DNA of 17,485 bases. Source: Psilocybe azurescens. Lineage: Eukaryota; Basidiomycota; Agaricomycetes; Agaricales; Agrocybaceae. The translations under genes and the position numbers were made by a program. Under the pieces are notes generated by a model. The model was not told where the DNA came from. It made no database searches and worked only from the letters and a program-made list of their open reading frames with translations. How positions within the stretch are numbered: position 1 is the first letter of the stretch; every line of letters begins with the position of its first letter. This document shows positions 1 to 9,866 of the stretch, in pieces. Location of the stretch: NCBI GenBank assembly GCA_023853785.1, contig JAJIRX010000607.1, positions 1 to 17,485 on the forward strand. Reading direction: 5' to 3'.

Positions 1-2184
1 ATTCATCTTCTCCACCAAGAGACATAACCGACATGTCATCTTCGTCGACGGGTTTCCCAGGGAAGAACAAATCTTCTTCAACCATCTGACAAGAAAAAAT
101 TAGCTAAAAATTCAAGACAACGAAATGAAAGGATTGTATACCTCGAATGCACCACCAGGTTTCATTACTCTCTGAATCTCTTCGAAAAGCGTGTCCCACT
201 TGACCCAGACGTCAGCCTAATGTTTAAAAATGATACCTTAAATGATGACTAACCTTATCCTCCGGAACTCCCAACGCAATTCGTTTAATATGCCTATAGG
301 AAGACTTATCAGCCAAGACTTCTCGGTGACAAACTCGGTATAGAACACATACACAAAATCGAATTCCTCATTCTGAAATGGCAAAACATCCAAGCTGAGT
401 ATAGATCGTCAGTATGCCGAGACACGCTGTAAGCATCATAACAAAATATAACCCACAAATTGTGCTGCACCCATGTGATTCTCGAAGCCAGATCGGGTGA
501 GCCAACATTTTGGAGGTCGGGATGAAGAGGCACGACATCAAGGCCTGCAGAAAATTACACTATCAGCAACTGTCCTAGGCTTGAATAATGGAAGGGAATG
601 TCACTACTTACCTACGAAATGACACCCCTGTAGAGATGAGATTGAATATCGTCAGCAGCTTTGAACAGAAAAAGGATGCAAGATACGAGCCTTCCAAGTC
701 CTTGCGCAATGCAATATCCATGTGCCTGTTCCTAGAAAAAGAAATCGGGGTTCAATCGAATGCGGACAAACGTGAGGTATATACGTCTAGTTCGACTGAT
801 AACTTACCGCAACCAAGTTCAAGACTGTCACAGAGAGAGAGAGAGAGAGAAGACAGTCAGCATATACTCCTCAAACATACTAGCTAGATGAAGATACTCA
901 CACTTTCAGAGGCGGCGTCTCGAAGACGTGCCACGTTAGACTTTGGCAGAGTCCCATGGTGAACATCGTCTCCACACGTCTCTAAATGCCAAGAAGAAGA
1001 AAAACATGGACAGTAGATGAGCATGCAGGCCCGACAGCAAGGCCCGGAAAAGAATAAAAAGATTCAGATAATATCCAGCCCTTGACCAAAAACAGAAGCA
1101 GAAATAATGATGTAGAAGTTTACCCATACAACGTATAAGGGGATTTGGAGCTCGGAATCGTCGCCTAGAAAGAATGGTCGCTGATATTTATATCGTTGAA
1201 GATGAAATATCGAGCGACCTTGAAAGGACTGACGAGAAGAAAAAGAAAAAGAAAATTCTCCAACAATAACACAAACTAGAAGCCAAGAAGAAAAGAAGGC
1301 TCACAGATCAACCACTTCACGATCATAGCTCCTCGGATAGGGCACCACCTTCCTCGTAAATGGATGGTACTTCTTCCCCGTCGAACGGCCGCCGCCCAGG
1401 ACAGTGTGCCCCACGCCTTTGATCACGAACTGCAGTTCGCGCGCTTTTATGCCCTCCTTGAGCTGCTCCAATATCGTGCGGTCCGCAGTGGAGAAGCGCG
1501 GGTCGGTCGCCGTCGTTGGCGTAGGCGTCGCGTGGGAGTTGGGAGCGGGTGAGGACGCCGCGGCAGGCGCCGATGGGCCATTACTGCTGTTGCTGCTGCC
1601 CGCTACGCCAATCACATTAACCTGCGACGTCGACCCGAATCCAGTCCCCAAATGTGTCGACGACGACGATGCAACAGGCGACGTTGGCGTGCTCAGTCCG
1701 TTATGGTCAGAGTTGATGCTATGCCCGGAGCCGGCACTAGCGCTATAGGCGACACTTGAAGAAGAGATGCCCAGCCCGGAAAGCCGCGACCTCTCTTTGG
1801 TCTCTTTGGTCGCCAGCGTCGTCGTCGTCGTCGTCGGTTGACCGGTTACTCCTACTGATCCAGCCGAAGACGAAGATCCAACTCCAACATCTTTATCCTT
1901 GCCTTTATCCTTCTCCTTCACACTCCTCGACTTGGTACCTCCTCCGTGCTCCTCCGCCTCCTCAGCCCGAAGTCAGAAAACGTCGACGCGGCATTTGACT
2001 GTCGCGATGGCTGCGTCTGTGTCTGTGCCTGTGGTTGCGAATACCCCTGATGGTGCTGATGTGGCATGCTAACAGTCTGTGACGCCCGTTTCGACGAACG
2101 CGTATATTCACCATAATAATGTTTCGGATTCAAAAACGATGCCAATGAGAGTTTGCGGTCGTGTGGTTCACGAGTATAAGACAT
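1..2184 (-). CDS. SAM-dependent class I methyltransferase (3' end outside window)
   Basis: It probably transfers a methyl group from S-adenosylmethionine; the substrate cannot be told. Model on the minus strand: exons 2184-1305, 981-902, 824-808, 731-691, 627-612, 544-457, 394-353, 293-254, 198-142, 85-<1. The first exon gives a Ser/Gln-rich, probably disordered N-terminus starting MSYTREPHDRKLSLASF, then KKYHPFTRKVVPYPRSYD leads into the fold. Motif I reads VLELGCGTGTW across a splice. Later blocks are VGLDVVPLHPDL, SRITWVQHN, EEFDFVHIKRIALGVPEDKW, LFEEIQRVMKPGGAFE and MVEEDLFFPG, which match the fungal Methyltransf_25/11 group. Two frame breaks need one added G each: near 972 (to give DVWETMF) and between 1936 and 1967. 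The first intron (982-1304) is unusually long, and the donor at 690 is GC rather than GT. At least 449 residues are present. The family call is firm; the start and the exon at 627-612 are less so. Confidence 0.85.
832..851. repeat. AG dinucleotide microsatellite in an intron
   Basis: About ten AG units lie inside the 76-nt methyltransferase intron between the exons at 981-902 and 824-808. On the transcribed strand this is a CT tract directly upstream of the acceptor at 826-825, so it also serves as the polypyrimidine tract. Confidence 0.8.
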
Positions 2185-2274
2185 AGTATGGCGGTGCGTT
2201 GGAGGAAAAAAGTTTAAATGGATGGATGGATACGCGATAATGCAGCGTTGTTTAATGGTGGTGGTTGTAGTGGT

Positions 2275-2300
2275 GATGTTGATGTTGATGTTGATGTTGA
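2275..2300. repeat. GATGTT hexanucleotide repeat
   Basis: About four perfect copies of GATGTT lie about 90 bp upstream of the proposed methyltransferase start, flanked by a GTGGTG-rich stretch at about 2257-2274. They probably lie in its 5' UTR or promoter. Confidence 0.75.
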
Positions 2301-3478
2301 CAATGTTCACGTTCCAGAGAACGTTGACGGTTAGCGTTGTAGATGGGTTCGCGTAATGCCGGGGCAGGATGAGGTCGAGGGGCGGTGTCGGGTGTGGATG
2401 CAGATTTAGATACAGCAGTTTCAGATTTAAATTGGACAAGTCGAGGTTGATGGCCAAATGAGGAGAGAACACAAGGTCGTCGACGATAGCGGAATAAAGA
2501 GAGAGAAACGCAAGAATGAAAGGCAGTCAGTAAATCATCCGACAACGATAGGCAAGAGAAAGAATGAGGGGAAAGAAGGAAAGCCAAATAAGCAAATTGG
2601 AAATATCACGAGAAGCACAGAATATAATATAGAAGCCCGCACAGGAAAGAAGAAGCAGAAGTAGGAAGAAAGTAAGTGAAGATATAAACATTTGAACACA
2701 CAGTATCGGAAATACAAAGATAAAAATAACGATCGTATTCCGCGCTCCGTGTCCGCATGGAGCCGGCGTCCAACCAACCCAACGACACAAGGATGGGTAC
2801 CCGCAAGCCGCAACGCCGCAAGCGAGTCGCGACGGTGGAACACGCGATAAAAAAGGTGACAAGGAACAGAAAAACTACCAGACCAAAAGTCGAGACACAG
2901 GAAAGCACGTAGCAAACCCCTCGCACCCCCGGAAACGCAGAACCGAGGGGTCCAAAAATATGAAAAATGCAGATGTTAACGCCACAAGTCCAAGTCCAAA
3001 ATGCTACAAGCGTATAACCGGAGGTATCGAGCCAGTGATGTCTAGCTAGAGCCGGACCTAGCCTGCACACAAGGTAAAGCGCAGAGTCCAAGTACCAAAA
3101 TGGACAAGTGCATGCTGCCCACAACCTACAAACCTGCCGAAGAGAAGACAGCCCACACCCAACGCCGGACTGCGACCATCTCTTCCAGCCTCTTACTCCA
3201 TCTCCATCTCCACCTCCTCTTCCTCGAACAACCCCACGAAGAAGTCAAACGACCCCAAGGGCCAACAGCCACAAAAGAAAAAATCAAAGAAAAATTCCGA
3301 ACAAAAGTAAAGGTCTGGACCACATGAATATGAATATCCAAGCAACAGCGGCAGTACTAATAACTAGGCACCGTGCGTGCGCGGCATGCGCGTCGTGAGC
3401 CGCGGTTCCAGTGCACGAGACCGAGACCGAAATTCGAATTCGAATCCCAATCCGAAATAAATGTACGGACAGACAAGC

Positions 3479-3913
3479 GCTCGTCGGACACCACGCGAGC
3501 TGAACGCGACAAGGTACATAATATGCGTGCAAAAACGCGTCGCCCATCCTCTGCACGCACCCATACAAAATAAAGAAAAAGATAGCACCAGAAAGAATAA
3601 AAGAAGAGGAACGCAATGAAGTCTTAAGATGCACCAGTCAATGGCATCTCTGTAACCAACCAACCCACAAAAAAAAAAGGTAAAGAAAAAAGATAAATAA
3701 GCGTCGCTCGTCGGACGCCGCGCGAAGTGCGAAAATGCGTAGAGCAAACAGAACGTAACAAGGTACCTGCTATGCATGCAAACTGCGTCGTGCATTGTCT
3801 GCACGCAGCCATGACGAAAAGAAAAAAGGAAGAAAAACGCAATGAAGTTCCAAGATGCAACGCAAGTCAATGCAACGGCATCTCCGTAACCCACCGACAC
3901 ACCAAAAAAGAAA
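3479..3913. repeat. Diverged tandem duplication, period about 225-249 bp
   Basis: Two head-to-tail copies can be followed by shared blocks in the same order. TCGTCGGAC is at 3481 and 3708. ACAAGGTAC followed by ATATGCGTGCAAA-like sequence is at about 3509 and 3758. CTGCACGCA is at 3551 and 3800. AACGCAATGAAGT is at 3611 and 3836. GGCATCTC.GTAACC is at about 3643 and 3878. Offsets vary from 225 to 249, so the copies differ by indels, mainly in the A-rich part. No terminal inverted repeats or target-site duplication are visible. It lies just beyond the proposed stop codon of the gene at 3931-6382. Confidence 0.8.
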
Positions 3914-3930
3914 GCAAAACCAAAAAGCAG

Positions 3931-6382
3931 TCAAAACTAATAAATAAAAAAACACAAAAATCGCAGGCAAAGACAGAAAGAAAACAAATAAGAAAAGGCA
4001 AAGAAGCTCACCGTCTTTTCATCCCTCCCGTCCCCATCCACCACCTCAGTCTTCTCGCCCTCCTTCCTAATCCCAACACCAACACTCGCGCCCACAGGGT
4101 ACAGCTCCCACGGCATAACCTCCTCCATCTGCTCGAGCGTCATCGATCCCCTGCCTCCGCCGGTCGACTTCTTCCGCGCACTCAGTTCCGGGGGATGCAG
4201 TCACCTGGCCCTGACTCTGAGTCTGACTTGGATCATCTCTCTCCTCTTCCCTAGCAGCAGAAGCAGAAGCGGCAGAACCCATCCTCGTCCGCATCATCGG
4301 CGTGATCGTCGCCGTCGCCTCCTTCCCATCACCAGCACCAGCACCGCCTGCACCTACACCAGACCTCGCCAGAGACGATGGCAGCGGAACAGGAACAGCA
4401 GGAACAGCAGGAACAGCGGGGGCAACGCATCCTCCAGCTCCCACGGCGTCACCTCCTCCTTCGGCCCCGTCCCCGTGCCCCCAATTATACTCGCAGCCCG
4501 CGACGTCTTCGGCTGCTGCTGCTGTTGCTGCACACCATTCACACTGGACGTGGACGCGGACGCGGGCCCGGCCAACGACTTGCGCGACAACCTGCTGCGC
4601 TCCTTCTCCCTCTCTTTCGCCGATTTTATGCTCGCACCGTCTCCGCTACCGGCCTCCTGTCCCGCAGAGCGCGACCGCGAAAGCAGCTGCGCCTGCGCCT
4701 GCGCATGCGAATGCACCTGCTCGGGCCTGGGGCCAGGCAACAGCTCCCACGGGACGACATCCTCCACGCTCCCGGTGCTAACCCCCGCCACCCCCGAGCT
4801 CTTCGCCGAGGACGACGAACCCGCGCCGACGCTGCCACTATGATGGCTGGACACCGAAAACGGCGTGAGCGGCGTGCTCGCCGACGTCGGCGTCGTCGCA
4901 TGCGCGCTGCTGCTGCCGCCGCCGCCGCCGTTCCGGTGCACGTTGACGTCGTCGATGTGGATGGCGGTGGTTATAGAAGTGGCGGTCGACGGCCGTGTGG
5001 TGTTCGTCGTCGGCGTGATGCTCCCGGACGTCGTCGTCGCAGTAGTGGTAGCAGTAAGAGTAGACGGAGGACGAGGAAACGAGGACGTAGAGGCAGAGGT
5101 TAAAGCCTTAGACCCAGTGTTGACAGAGTCCAGATTAAGATCGATAGCATTACCATCGAGGTGGAATGGCGCTGAATTAGAATGAGGATGGGGACCAGCG
5201 CCCGCATAAGAATACTGAGGCTGCTGCTCCTGAGGACGCTGCGAGTTGGAGTTGTGATGCGAGTTTGCTCTGGGGCGGAACAGCGACCTGCCCTGCCCCT
5301 GCCCCTGCCCGTATGCCTGAGCCCCGGATCCGGCCCCATAGCCATGTGCGTGCGGGTGTTCCTGGCCCTGGACCTGCCCCTGTGACGGCGACGACGGTAG
5401 TGGCGGAGAGAGCGGCATCGTCACCGATCCCTCCCCATCCCTGTCCTTGCCTTTACCCCCTTCTCCCGATCCCGATGCAGCACCTTGCCAATACCCAGGA
5501 AGCCCAGCGAGTACGGCGTCGGGGTGGGTAGATTCCCACTGCCGCTCCCGCTCGCACTCGTGTTCGTGCCCGCCCGTGCTCCCGCTGGAGCTCGCAAGCG
5601 ACACGCCCGAGGCCGATTTTTGGAGGAGCCCGTGGTGTTCGTGCTCGCATCGGTGCCGCTCCTCGCTCTGCTCGAGGACGACGATGCGGTCGTGGTCGAG
5701 GGCGGATACATGCGCGATCCCATTGGCAGACCGGCGCCTGGACCAAATCCGGGTCCAGACCGCGATCCACCCTCTCCCGCTCCTGCTCTCCCTCCAGCAG
5801 CAGCAGCAGCATCCGCACTCAGAGGCACAGAATTACTGGCAGGCACAGGCACGGAGTACATCTCCCAAGGGGTGACCTCCTCGACTGTCCCCGTGCCCGT
5901 GATCGCCACAGGTGCAGCCGCCCCCTCTCCCGCTGCTGCAACGAACGGGGCGGCTCGGTGGGGACAGGCAGCTCGCGCTCGGTGTCCTCCTGGAGGGACT
6001 GGAACTCCCATGGGGTGACCTGGGAGCGCTCCCTGCTCGCGATGGACGAGGAGTTGGAGGGAGGCGGAGAGGCTAGGGGCCATGATGCTCGGCGCGAGGG
6101 CACTGTCGGCTGTAGATGGACGGCCTGGTTTGAGCTTTCTGGCGAGGGGAAGGGCGGTGGTGGATTGGGATTGGCGGGTGCTCTGGCTGGATTGCGGGGT
6201 GGTCGAGAGGGATGGGGATGGGGATGGGGATGGGAGAGCTGGGGCAAAGGGGGCAGCGAGTCGAGGTCGGTAGAGTTAGAAGGGGGGAGGGAATAAGTGG
6301 AGTGTCTCTTCTTGAGGACACGATGGAGAGCCTCTGTAGAGACAACACGGGCAGGCGTGTTATCGTGCATATCACATTGCAT
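3931..6382 (-). CDS. Low-complexity, probably disordered protein with five VTPWEL-like motifs
   Basis: I do not recognise this as a named gene. The ATG at 6382 starts MQCDMHDNTPARVVSTEALH, followed by VLKKRHSTYSLPPS. The rest is rich in Ser, Pro, Gly, Ala, Thr, Gln and His, with long Gly-Gln and Ser runs and no visible domain. Five short motifs of the form (E)(E/D)V-x-PWE(L/F/M) interrupt it. A fitting last intron runs from 4011 (GTGAGC donor) to 3937 (TTATTAG acceptor), followed by two codons and a TGA at 3933-3931, for about 790 residues. Four frame changes are needed, each at a five-base G/C run: 5921-5925, 5456-5460, 4418-4422 and 4190-4194. The first three need one added base, the last one fewer. 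The motif recurs across all five frame segments, which argues that they form one gene. It could instead be an alternative upstream part of the methyltransferase gene; I think that less likely. Confidence 0.6.
4102..6019 (-). repeat. Five dispersed PWE motif copies
   Basis: In transcription order the copies are VTPWEF (6019-6002), VTPWEM (5876-5859), VVPWEL (4758-4741), VTPWEL (4452-4435) and VMPWEL (4119-4102). Copies 2-5 are preceded by two acidic or near-acidic residues (EE, ED, EE, EE), and copy 5 is followed by YPVG. Spacing is irregular, from about 45 to 370 codons, and the sequence between is low-complexity. Pro-Trp-Glu is invariant, which stands out in a protein otherwise nearly free of Trp. 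That suggests short linear binding motifs rather than a folded repeat (inference). Confidence 0.75.
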
Positions 6383-6418
6383 AAGTAGAAGAGAAGAAAA
6401 AGTGATGACAGTTGTGTG

Positions 6419-6424
6419 TTTTAT
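6419..6424 (-). terminator. AATAAA polyadenylation-type hexamer
   Basis: The minus strand reads AATAAA 14 bases past the stop of the p34-like gene. It sits in the 55-bp gap before the next minus-strand ATG at 6382. Confidence 0.4.
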
Positions 6425-6437
6425 TAAATCACGGGAT

Positions 6438-8041
6438 CTATTCTATATCGAGCGCATATGCCAGACCGAGTGCGACTCTGGCTGCCATCTTCTTGCGCTC
6501 CTCTCCGTCCTCCATCCCTGCAATCTCGCCCTTGAACGACTCGAGCGACGACAGCACAGATGACAAATCAAACCCCTCTGACGCTTTCTTGAATCCGCCA
6601 AAGATCTTGCCCGCGGTCTCCTCGATCTCCTCCTGTGTCGGCTCATCCCAGCTCCCGTCCCCGTCAACTTCCTCAACTCCATCCTCCCATTCCTCTTCCT
6701 CAAGCTCGACATACCCGTCTCCCCCGTCACTCCCCCCAAAGTCACTCACTGACCCCAATGCCCGATACGTCCCGGGCACAAACTCGTCCTCAAATCCCAT
6801 CGACACCTTCCGGCCCAGCTGCCCAACCCGGCCAAATGGAGACAGCATGTCCATCTCCACCGAGGAGTCGTCCGCTTTCGACACCACAACATCCATGAGC
6901 TCCCTCATAATCTCATCCCTCTCCTCGTCCTTCCCTTGCCCTTCCCCTTCACATTGTCTTTCAATTTCGAACGCATGCTAACCCACATCACAGTGCTCAG
7001 CGCGTCAACCACCCTAGGCAATCTCCCCACATCTTCCTCCTCTCCATCTATCAAAATTAAGTACACAAATCTTACCAAATTAGATTCCACTCACCGCTCT
7101 TTTCCCTAGCGTCCACATACTCGAATCCAAACTCCATAAACGTCCCATCCACATCCTCTTCTTCTGCTATCACCGCACCTCCACCCACCACAGGCACACG
7201 AACAGCAAGACACACCTCCGGCTCATACCCGACCCTCCTCATCCCTCTCACGACCTCTCCCACCTCCTTCTTATACCCCTACCCCAGCCAAGTCAATTTA
7301 AACCAAATCACACGAAAATACACACGCACCTCTCCATCAACCCACACATACACCACCGCAGGCGCACGCCTGATCGCATCCTCACCGCCGTCTTCTTCCT
7401 CTTCTTCACTAAACCCCTGCTCAAAATCCTTCCTGAACCCAACATCCAACCCACCGCTCTCAAACTCAGACTTGAACACCGGTATATCCGCATCATCTTC
7501 GTCCGTGTCGCGTCCAGAGGTTGCCCCTGTCACGATCACAGCCGGAGTCGCGGAGGCCGCACCACCTGCGCCCCCAAGCTCCTCGACGAACCCCACACAG
7601 GTATACACCACAAAATGCACCTCGGCCGTATAATACCTGTTCGTGAGCGTGTATGGGATGATGAGCGGCGCGTTGTCCTTGTCGTTGTTGGACGTTGTCG
7701 TGTCGTCGCTTTTGTCGTTTGGGGTTTTGTTCGCAGCGGTAGTGGTAGTGGTAGGCGTGGCTGGCGCAGTATCCGTCGTAGCAGTAATACTACCCGCTAG
7801 TGCTATGACACCTGCAAAAAAAAGAAAAATTGAGCGATCATTAAGGAAGTGTGCAAGGTCAATGATACTCACTGTCCACAAACGCCTGCGCAGCTGCTGT
7901 GGACGAAGACACCACGGTGATCCTGCATCTTGGATCGAGTCCCTCCGACTTTGCTTGTTCTTCGCCTCCGCGCTTTGCTCCTCCTCCTCCTCCTCCTGCT
8001 ATTCCAGCGGCAAATGTCGATGCAATCGGGGTGCTAACCAT
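6438..8041 (-). CDS. Alpha/gamma-adaptin-binding protein p34 (AAGAB/Irc6 family)
   Basis: In animals AAGAB is a chaperone that helps assemble AP-1 and AP-2 clathrin adaptors, and yeast Irc6 is related; here the protein would act in the cytosol. Exons on the minus strand are 8041-7873, 7811-7330, 7278-7095 and 7047-6438, about 480 residues. The N-terminal Ras-like fold is suggested by CRITVVSSSTAAAQAF, IPYTLTNRYYTAEVHFVVYT (compare the NKYYSADI region of human AAGAB) and AVVYVWVDGE. A Thr/Asn-rich insert precedes the YYTAEV block. LPRVVDALSTVMWVSM matches the conserved helix ending in (V/M)W. The C-terminal LSSLESFKGEIAG followed by ERKKMAARVALGLAYAL matches the family's C-terminal helices. 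One G must be added near 6928-6948 to join VKGKGKG to DEERDEIMRELMDV. The start is the first ATG giving this frame; a TTG upstream is not credible. Confidence 0.8.
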
Positions 8042-8744
8042 CCTATCCGTCTTCAATCCGAGTCGTCTTCGTCGTCAATGTTGTGAAAGCGCTCTGAGTT
8101 GCAGAACGTCGTGTACGATGCAAGGCAAGAGATCGCGATAGAGTAGAGTATAGGGGTTCAAGCAATGTTAATGAAAGCCAAAGTCTCGCTAAAGCTAGCC
8201 AGCAGAGCTTGTTGTTGGTAGACACGTAAGAGGCCCAAGGTCGGATTATTCACCCGTCTGGTCCAGAATCCGTAGTCACGACGTCCCGTCCAAGTTTAGC
8301 AAACGATCAACTCGACTTGAAACTCGGCGGTGAAAGCAACGTCGAATCAAGCTGCGGACACCTATACAAAAGAATGGAGCGGGGCGGGACGCGGCAAGGC
8401 GGGAATACAATATCTTGAAAGATAGCGGTGCTGAGTGCACAAGGATGCTGAGTGCTGAGGGGCTTGCTCCAATTTGCACTTGGGGATCAATGACAATCAT
8501 CCATCGCACTCAGGCTGAGGCATAAAATAAGCCTCACGTGATTTAAATTGAAGAGACGCGACGGATCAATTGGATGACGAAGGCTCAGGGTCGCGACGCG
8601 TCGAACCGATAAGATATCCAAATAGATATCAAGACTCGCGGTTGCAGCTTTCCGTATAGGTTCAGACCTATGGTAGACTGTCCGATTTATCTTGAAGAGC
8701 ATTCTGCTACGACTGTAAGTATGTACATTCTGTCATCCTACAAC
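8042..8744. other. Intergenic region upstream of the p34-like gene
   Basis: No gene was found. It should contain the p34-like promoter. Visible elements are a CACGTG E-box at 8535-8540 followed by ATTTAAATTG, an ACGCGT box near 8597, and two copies of TGCTGAGTGC around 8430-8457. The far end adjoins remnants of a decayed ABM-like unit. Confidence 0.5.
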
Positions 8745-9440
8745 TAGTGTTTGATTCGAGCACATCTTGAAAGCCTGACATGAAGCAAACTATATCGTTC
8801 GGCGCGTGGAGGAAGGGAATATACGACTCCTTGTCAGGCAGAACCACATTCTTATGTGCCTAGAGGGAATGAATAAAAAATACTACAGTCAGTCTGAATC
8901 TCATAAAGAAACGCTCAAACATCCATAAAAATAAAGAACGAACTCATCTCCTTACTATCCCACCTAAACAGAGTGCTCGTGCGCTTTAGCGCCGCACACA
9001 GGATCTCGGTCGTAGGCGCATCAAAAGCCTGCGCGAAGCTTTATTGAGCTTGATGAGATCCGTTTCAACTTCTTCAGTGCCAGTGCCGACCTCGGAAGCG
9101 ATGGTGTATTTTAGATTCGAGATATATGTGTGTCCCGCTCCTATTTGAAGCGTCTTATGGTGCTCGTGCGTTCCCCAAACTGCGTGGGTGGGTGGGGATA
9201 AATAATATCTAATCATTTGTATTTTCAATCGCAGCAAGCGCACGACCTACGATGAGAAAGAACGTCTTTCCATCCTCCTCCGCCAGCCCAGAATAAACCC
9301 TATAAAAATAGAGATCATCATCTGCATTTCAGCATTAACAACATAGGTGCCAAATATTTCGAGTTTGTCGCAGCCATGGACTTACGCAAGACATCCATCC
9401 ATATTTCCAAGGAAATCCAAGGCCGATTAGTAAGAAAATA
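8745..9440 (-). pseudogene. Decayed ABM-like dimeric alpha/beta-barrel unit (copy A)
   Basis: Fragments follow the order of the two intact neighbours. LDFLGNMDGCL (about 9413-9385) ends an exon at a GTAAGT donor. VYSGLAEEDGKTFFLIV (about 9302-9255) follows a TATAG acceptor. VWGTHEHHKTLQ (about 9183-9148) follows a CACGCAG acceptor. FDAPTTEILCAALK (about 9020-8980) is in another frame. A last-exon-like stretch, AHKNVVLPDKESYIPFLH, begins near 8864. The part matching LNMNHVEF in the paralogue is unrecognisable, the first exon lacks a clear ATG, and the WGQ...GWD block is missing. The loss is too extensive for sequencing error alone. Confidence 0.65.
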
Positions 9441-9866
9441 TCTCGTTATTATTTCTTCACCGTTACTAAAACTGATGATGACAACGAGTCCATATCAGCA
9501 TCGGGCGAAGCACTCAATTTGCATGTTCAACCCTACAGTGCCCGCAATTGACTTCACTTTGTGATCAGCCGCAGCGATGCGTGGGTCCATATTCAAGCAG
9601 TTCAACGTTCAATTCCAAGTTGAGTTGCTCATAGACGCAAGGGAACGAAACAAGTCACACGTGATCTTAATTGGCGATGCGACGCGACAGGACGCGACTC
9701 AAACGCGACCGATGGCCTGCTAGTACCGCTGTAGTGGTTACATCTGTGCTGTGAGTACTTCAATGCGTTTTATAGTTTAAGGCTCGATTGATATTCTTTT
9801 CTGTATTGCTATAAGGTATTATGCACCAATACCTGATTCACCGTGGCCACTGGCAAGAATTGACCT
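9441..9866. other. Intergenic region between ABM-like copies A and B
   Basis: No gene was found. It holds the 3' flank of copy B and possibly the former promoter of copy A, including a CACGTG site at 9658-9663 and three ACGCGA motifs. Confidence 0.45.
9658..9709. promoter_or_regulatory. E-box plus cluster of three ACGCGA motifs
   Basis: CACGTG at 9658-9663 is followed by ATCTTAATTG. ACGCGA then occurs at 9682-9687, 9692-9697 and 9703-9708. ACGCG is the core bound by Swi6/Mbp1-type cell-cycle factors in yeasts, and CACGTG is a bHLH site. A similar CACGTGATTTAAATTG followed by GACGCGAC-type sequence lies at 8535-8565. Function is inferred only from motif content. Confidence 0.3.

Larger units (their letters stand above)
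2185..3930. other. Long non-coding interval, A-rich on the plus strand
   Basis: No convincing gene was found. Open frames exist on both strands, but they are low in complexity, Phe- or Lys-rich from T/A runs, and match nothing I know. Bases next to 2184 should hold the methyltransferase promoter and 5' UTR. On the transcribed strand the interval is rich in pyrimidine tracts, as is common upstream of fungal genes. It also contains the GATGTT repeat at 2275-2300 and the tandem duplication at 3479-3913, and should hold the 3' UTR of the gene ending at 3931. Confidence 0.6.

Noticed and set aside
3364..3900. Minus-strand open frame of 178 codons spanning the tandem duplication
   Set aside because: Its Phe-rich, Cys-rich protein follows T runs and the duplicated DNA. 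It has no family match and no good start context.
4190..5925. Programmed ribosomal frameshifting in the PWE-motif gene
   Set aside because: The same kind of break occurs in Atg7, the p34-like gene and the phosphate carrier, which do not use frameshifting. Base-call error is simpler.
4302..6018. Long plus-strand open frames through the GC-rich region
   Set aside because: They are Arg/Ala/Pro-rich mirror frames of the low-complexity minus-strand gene. They lack any recurring motif, and the PWE motifs are only on the minus strand.
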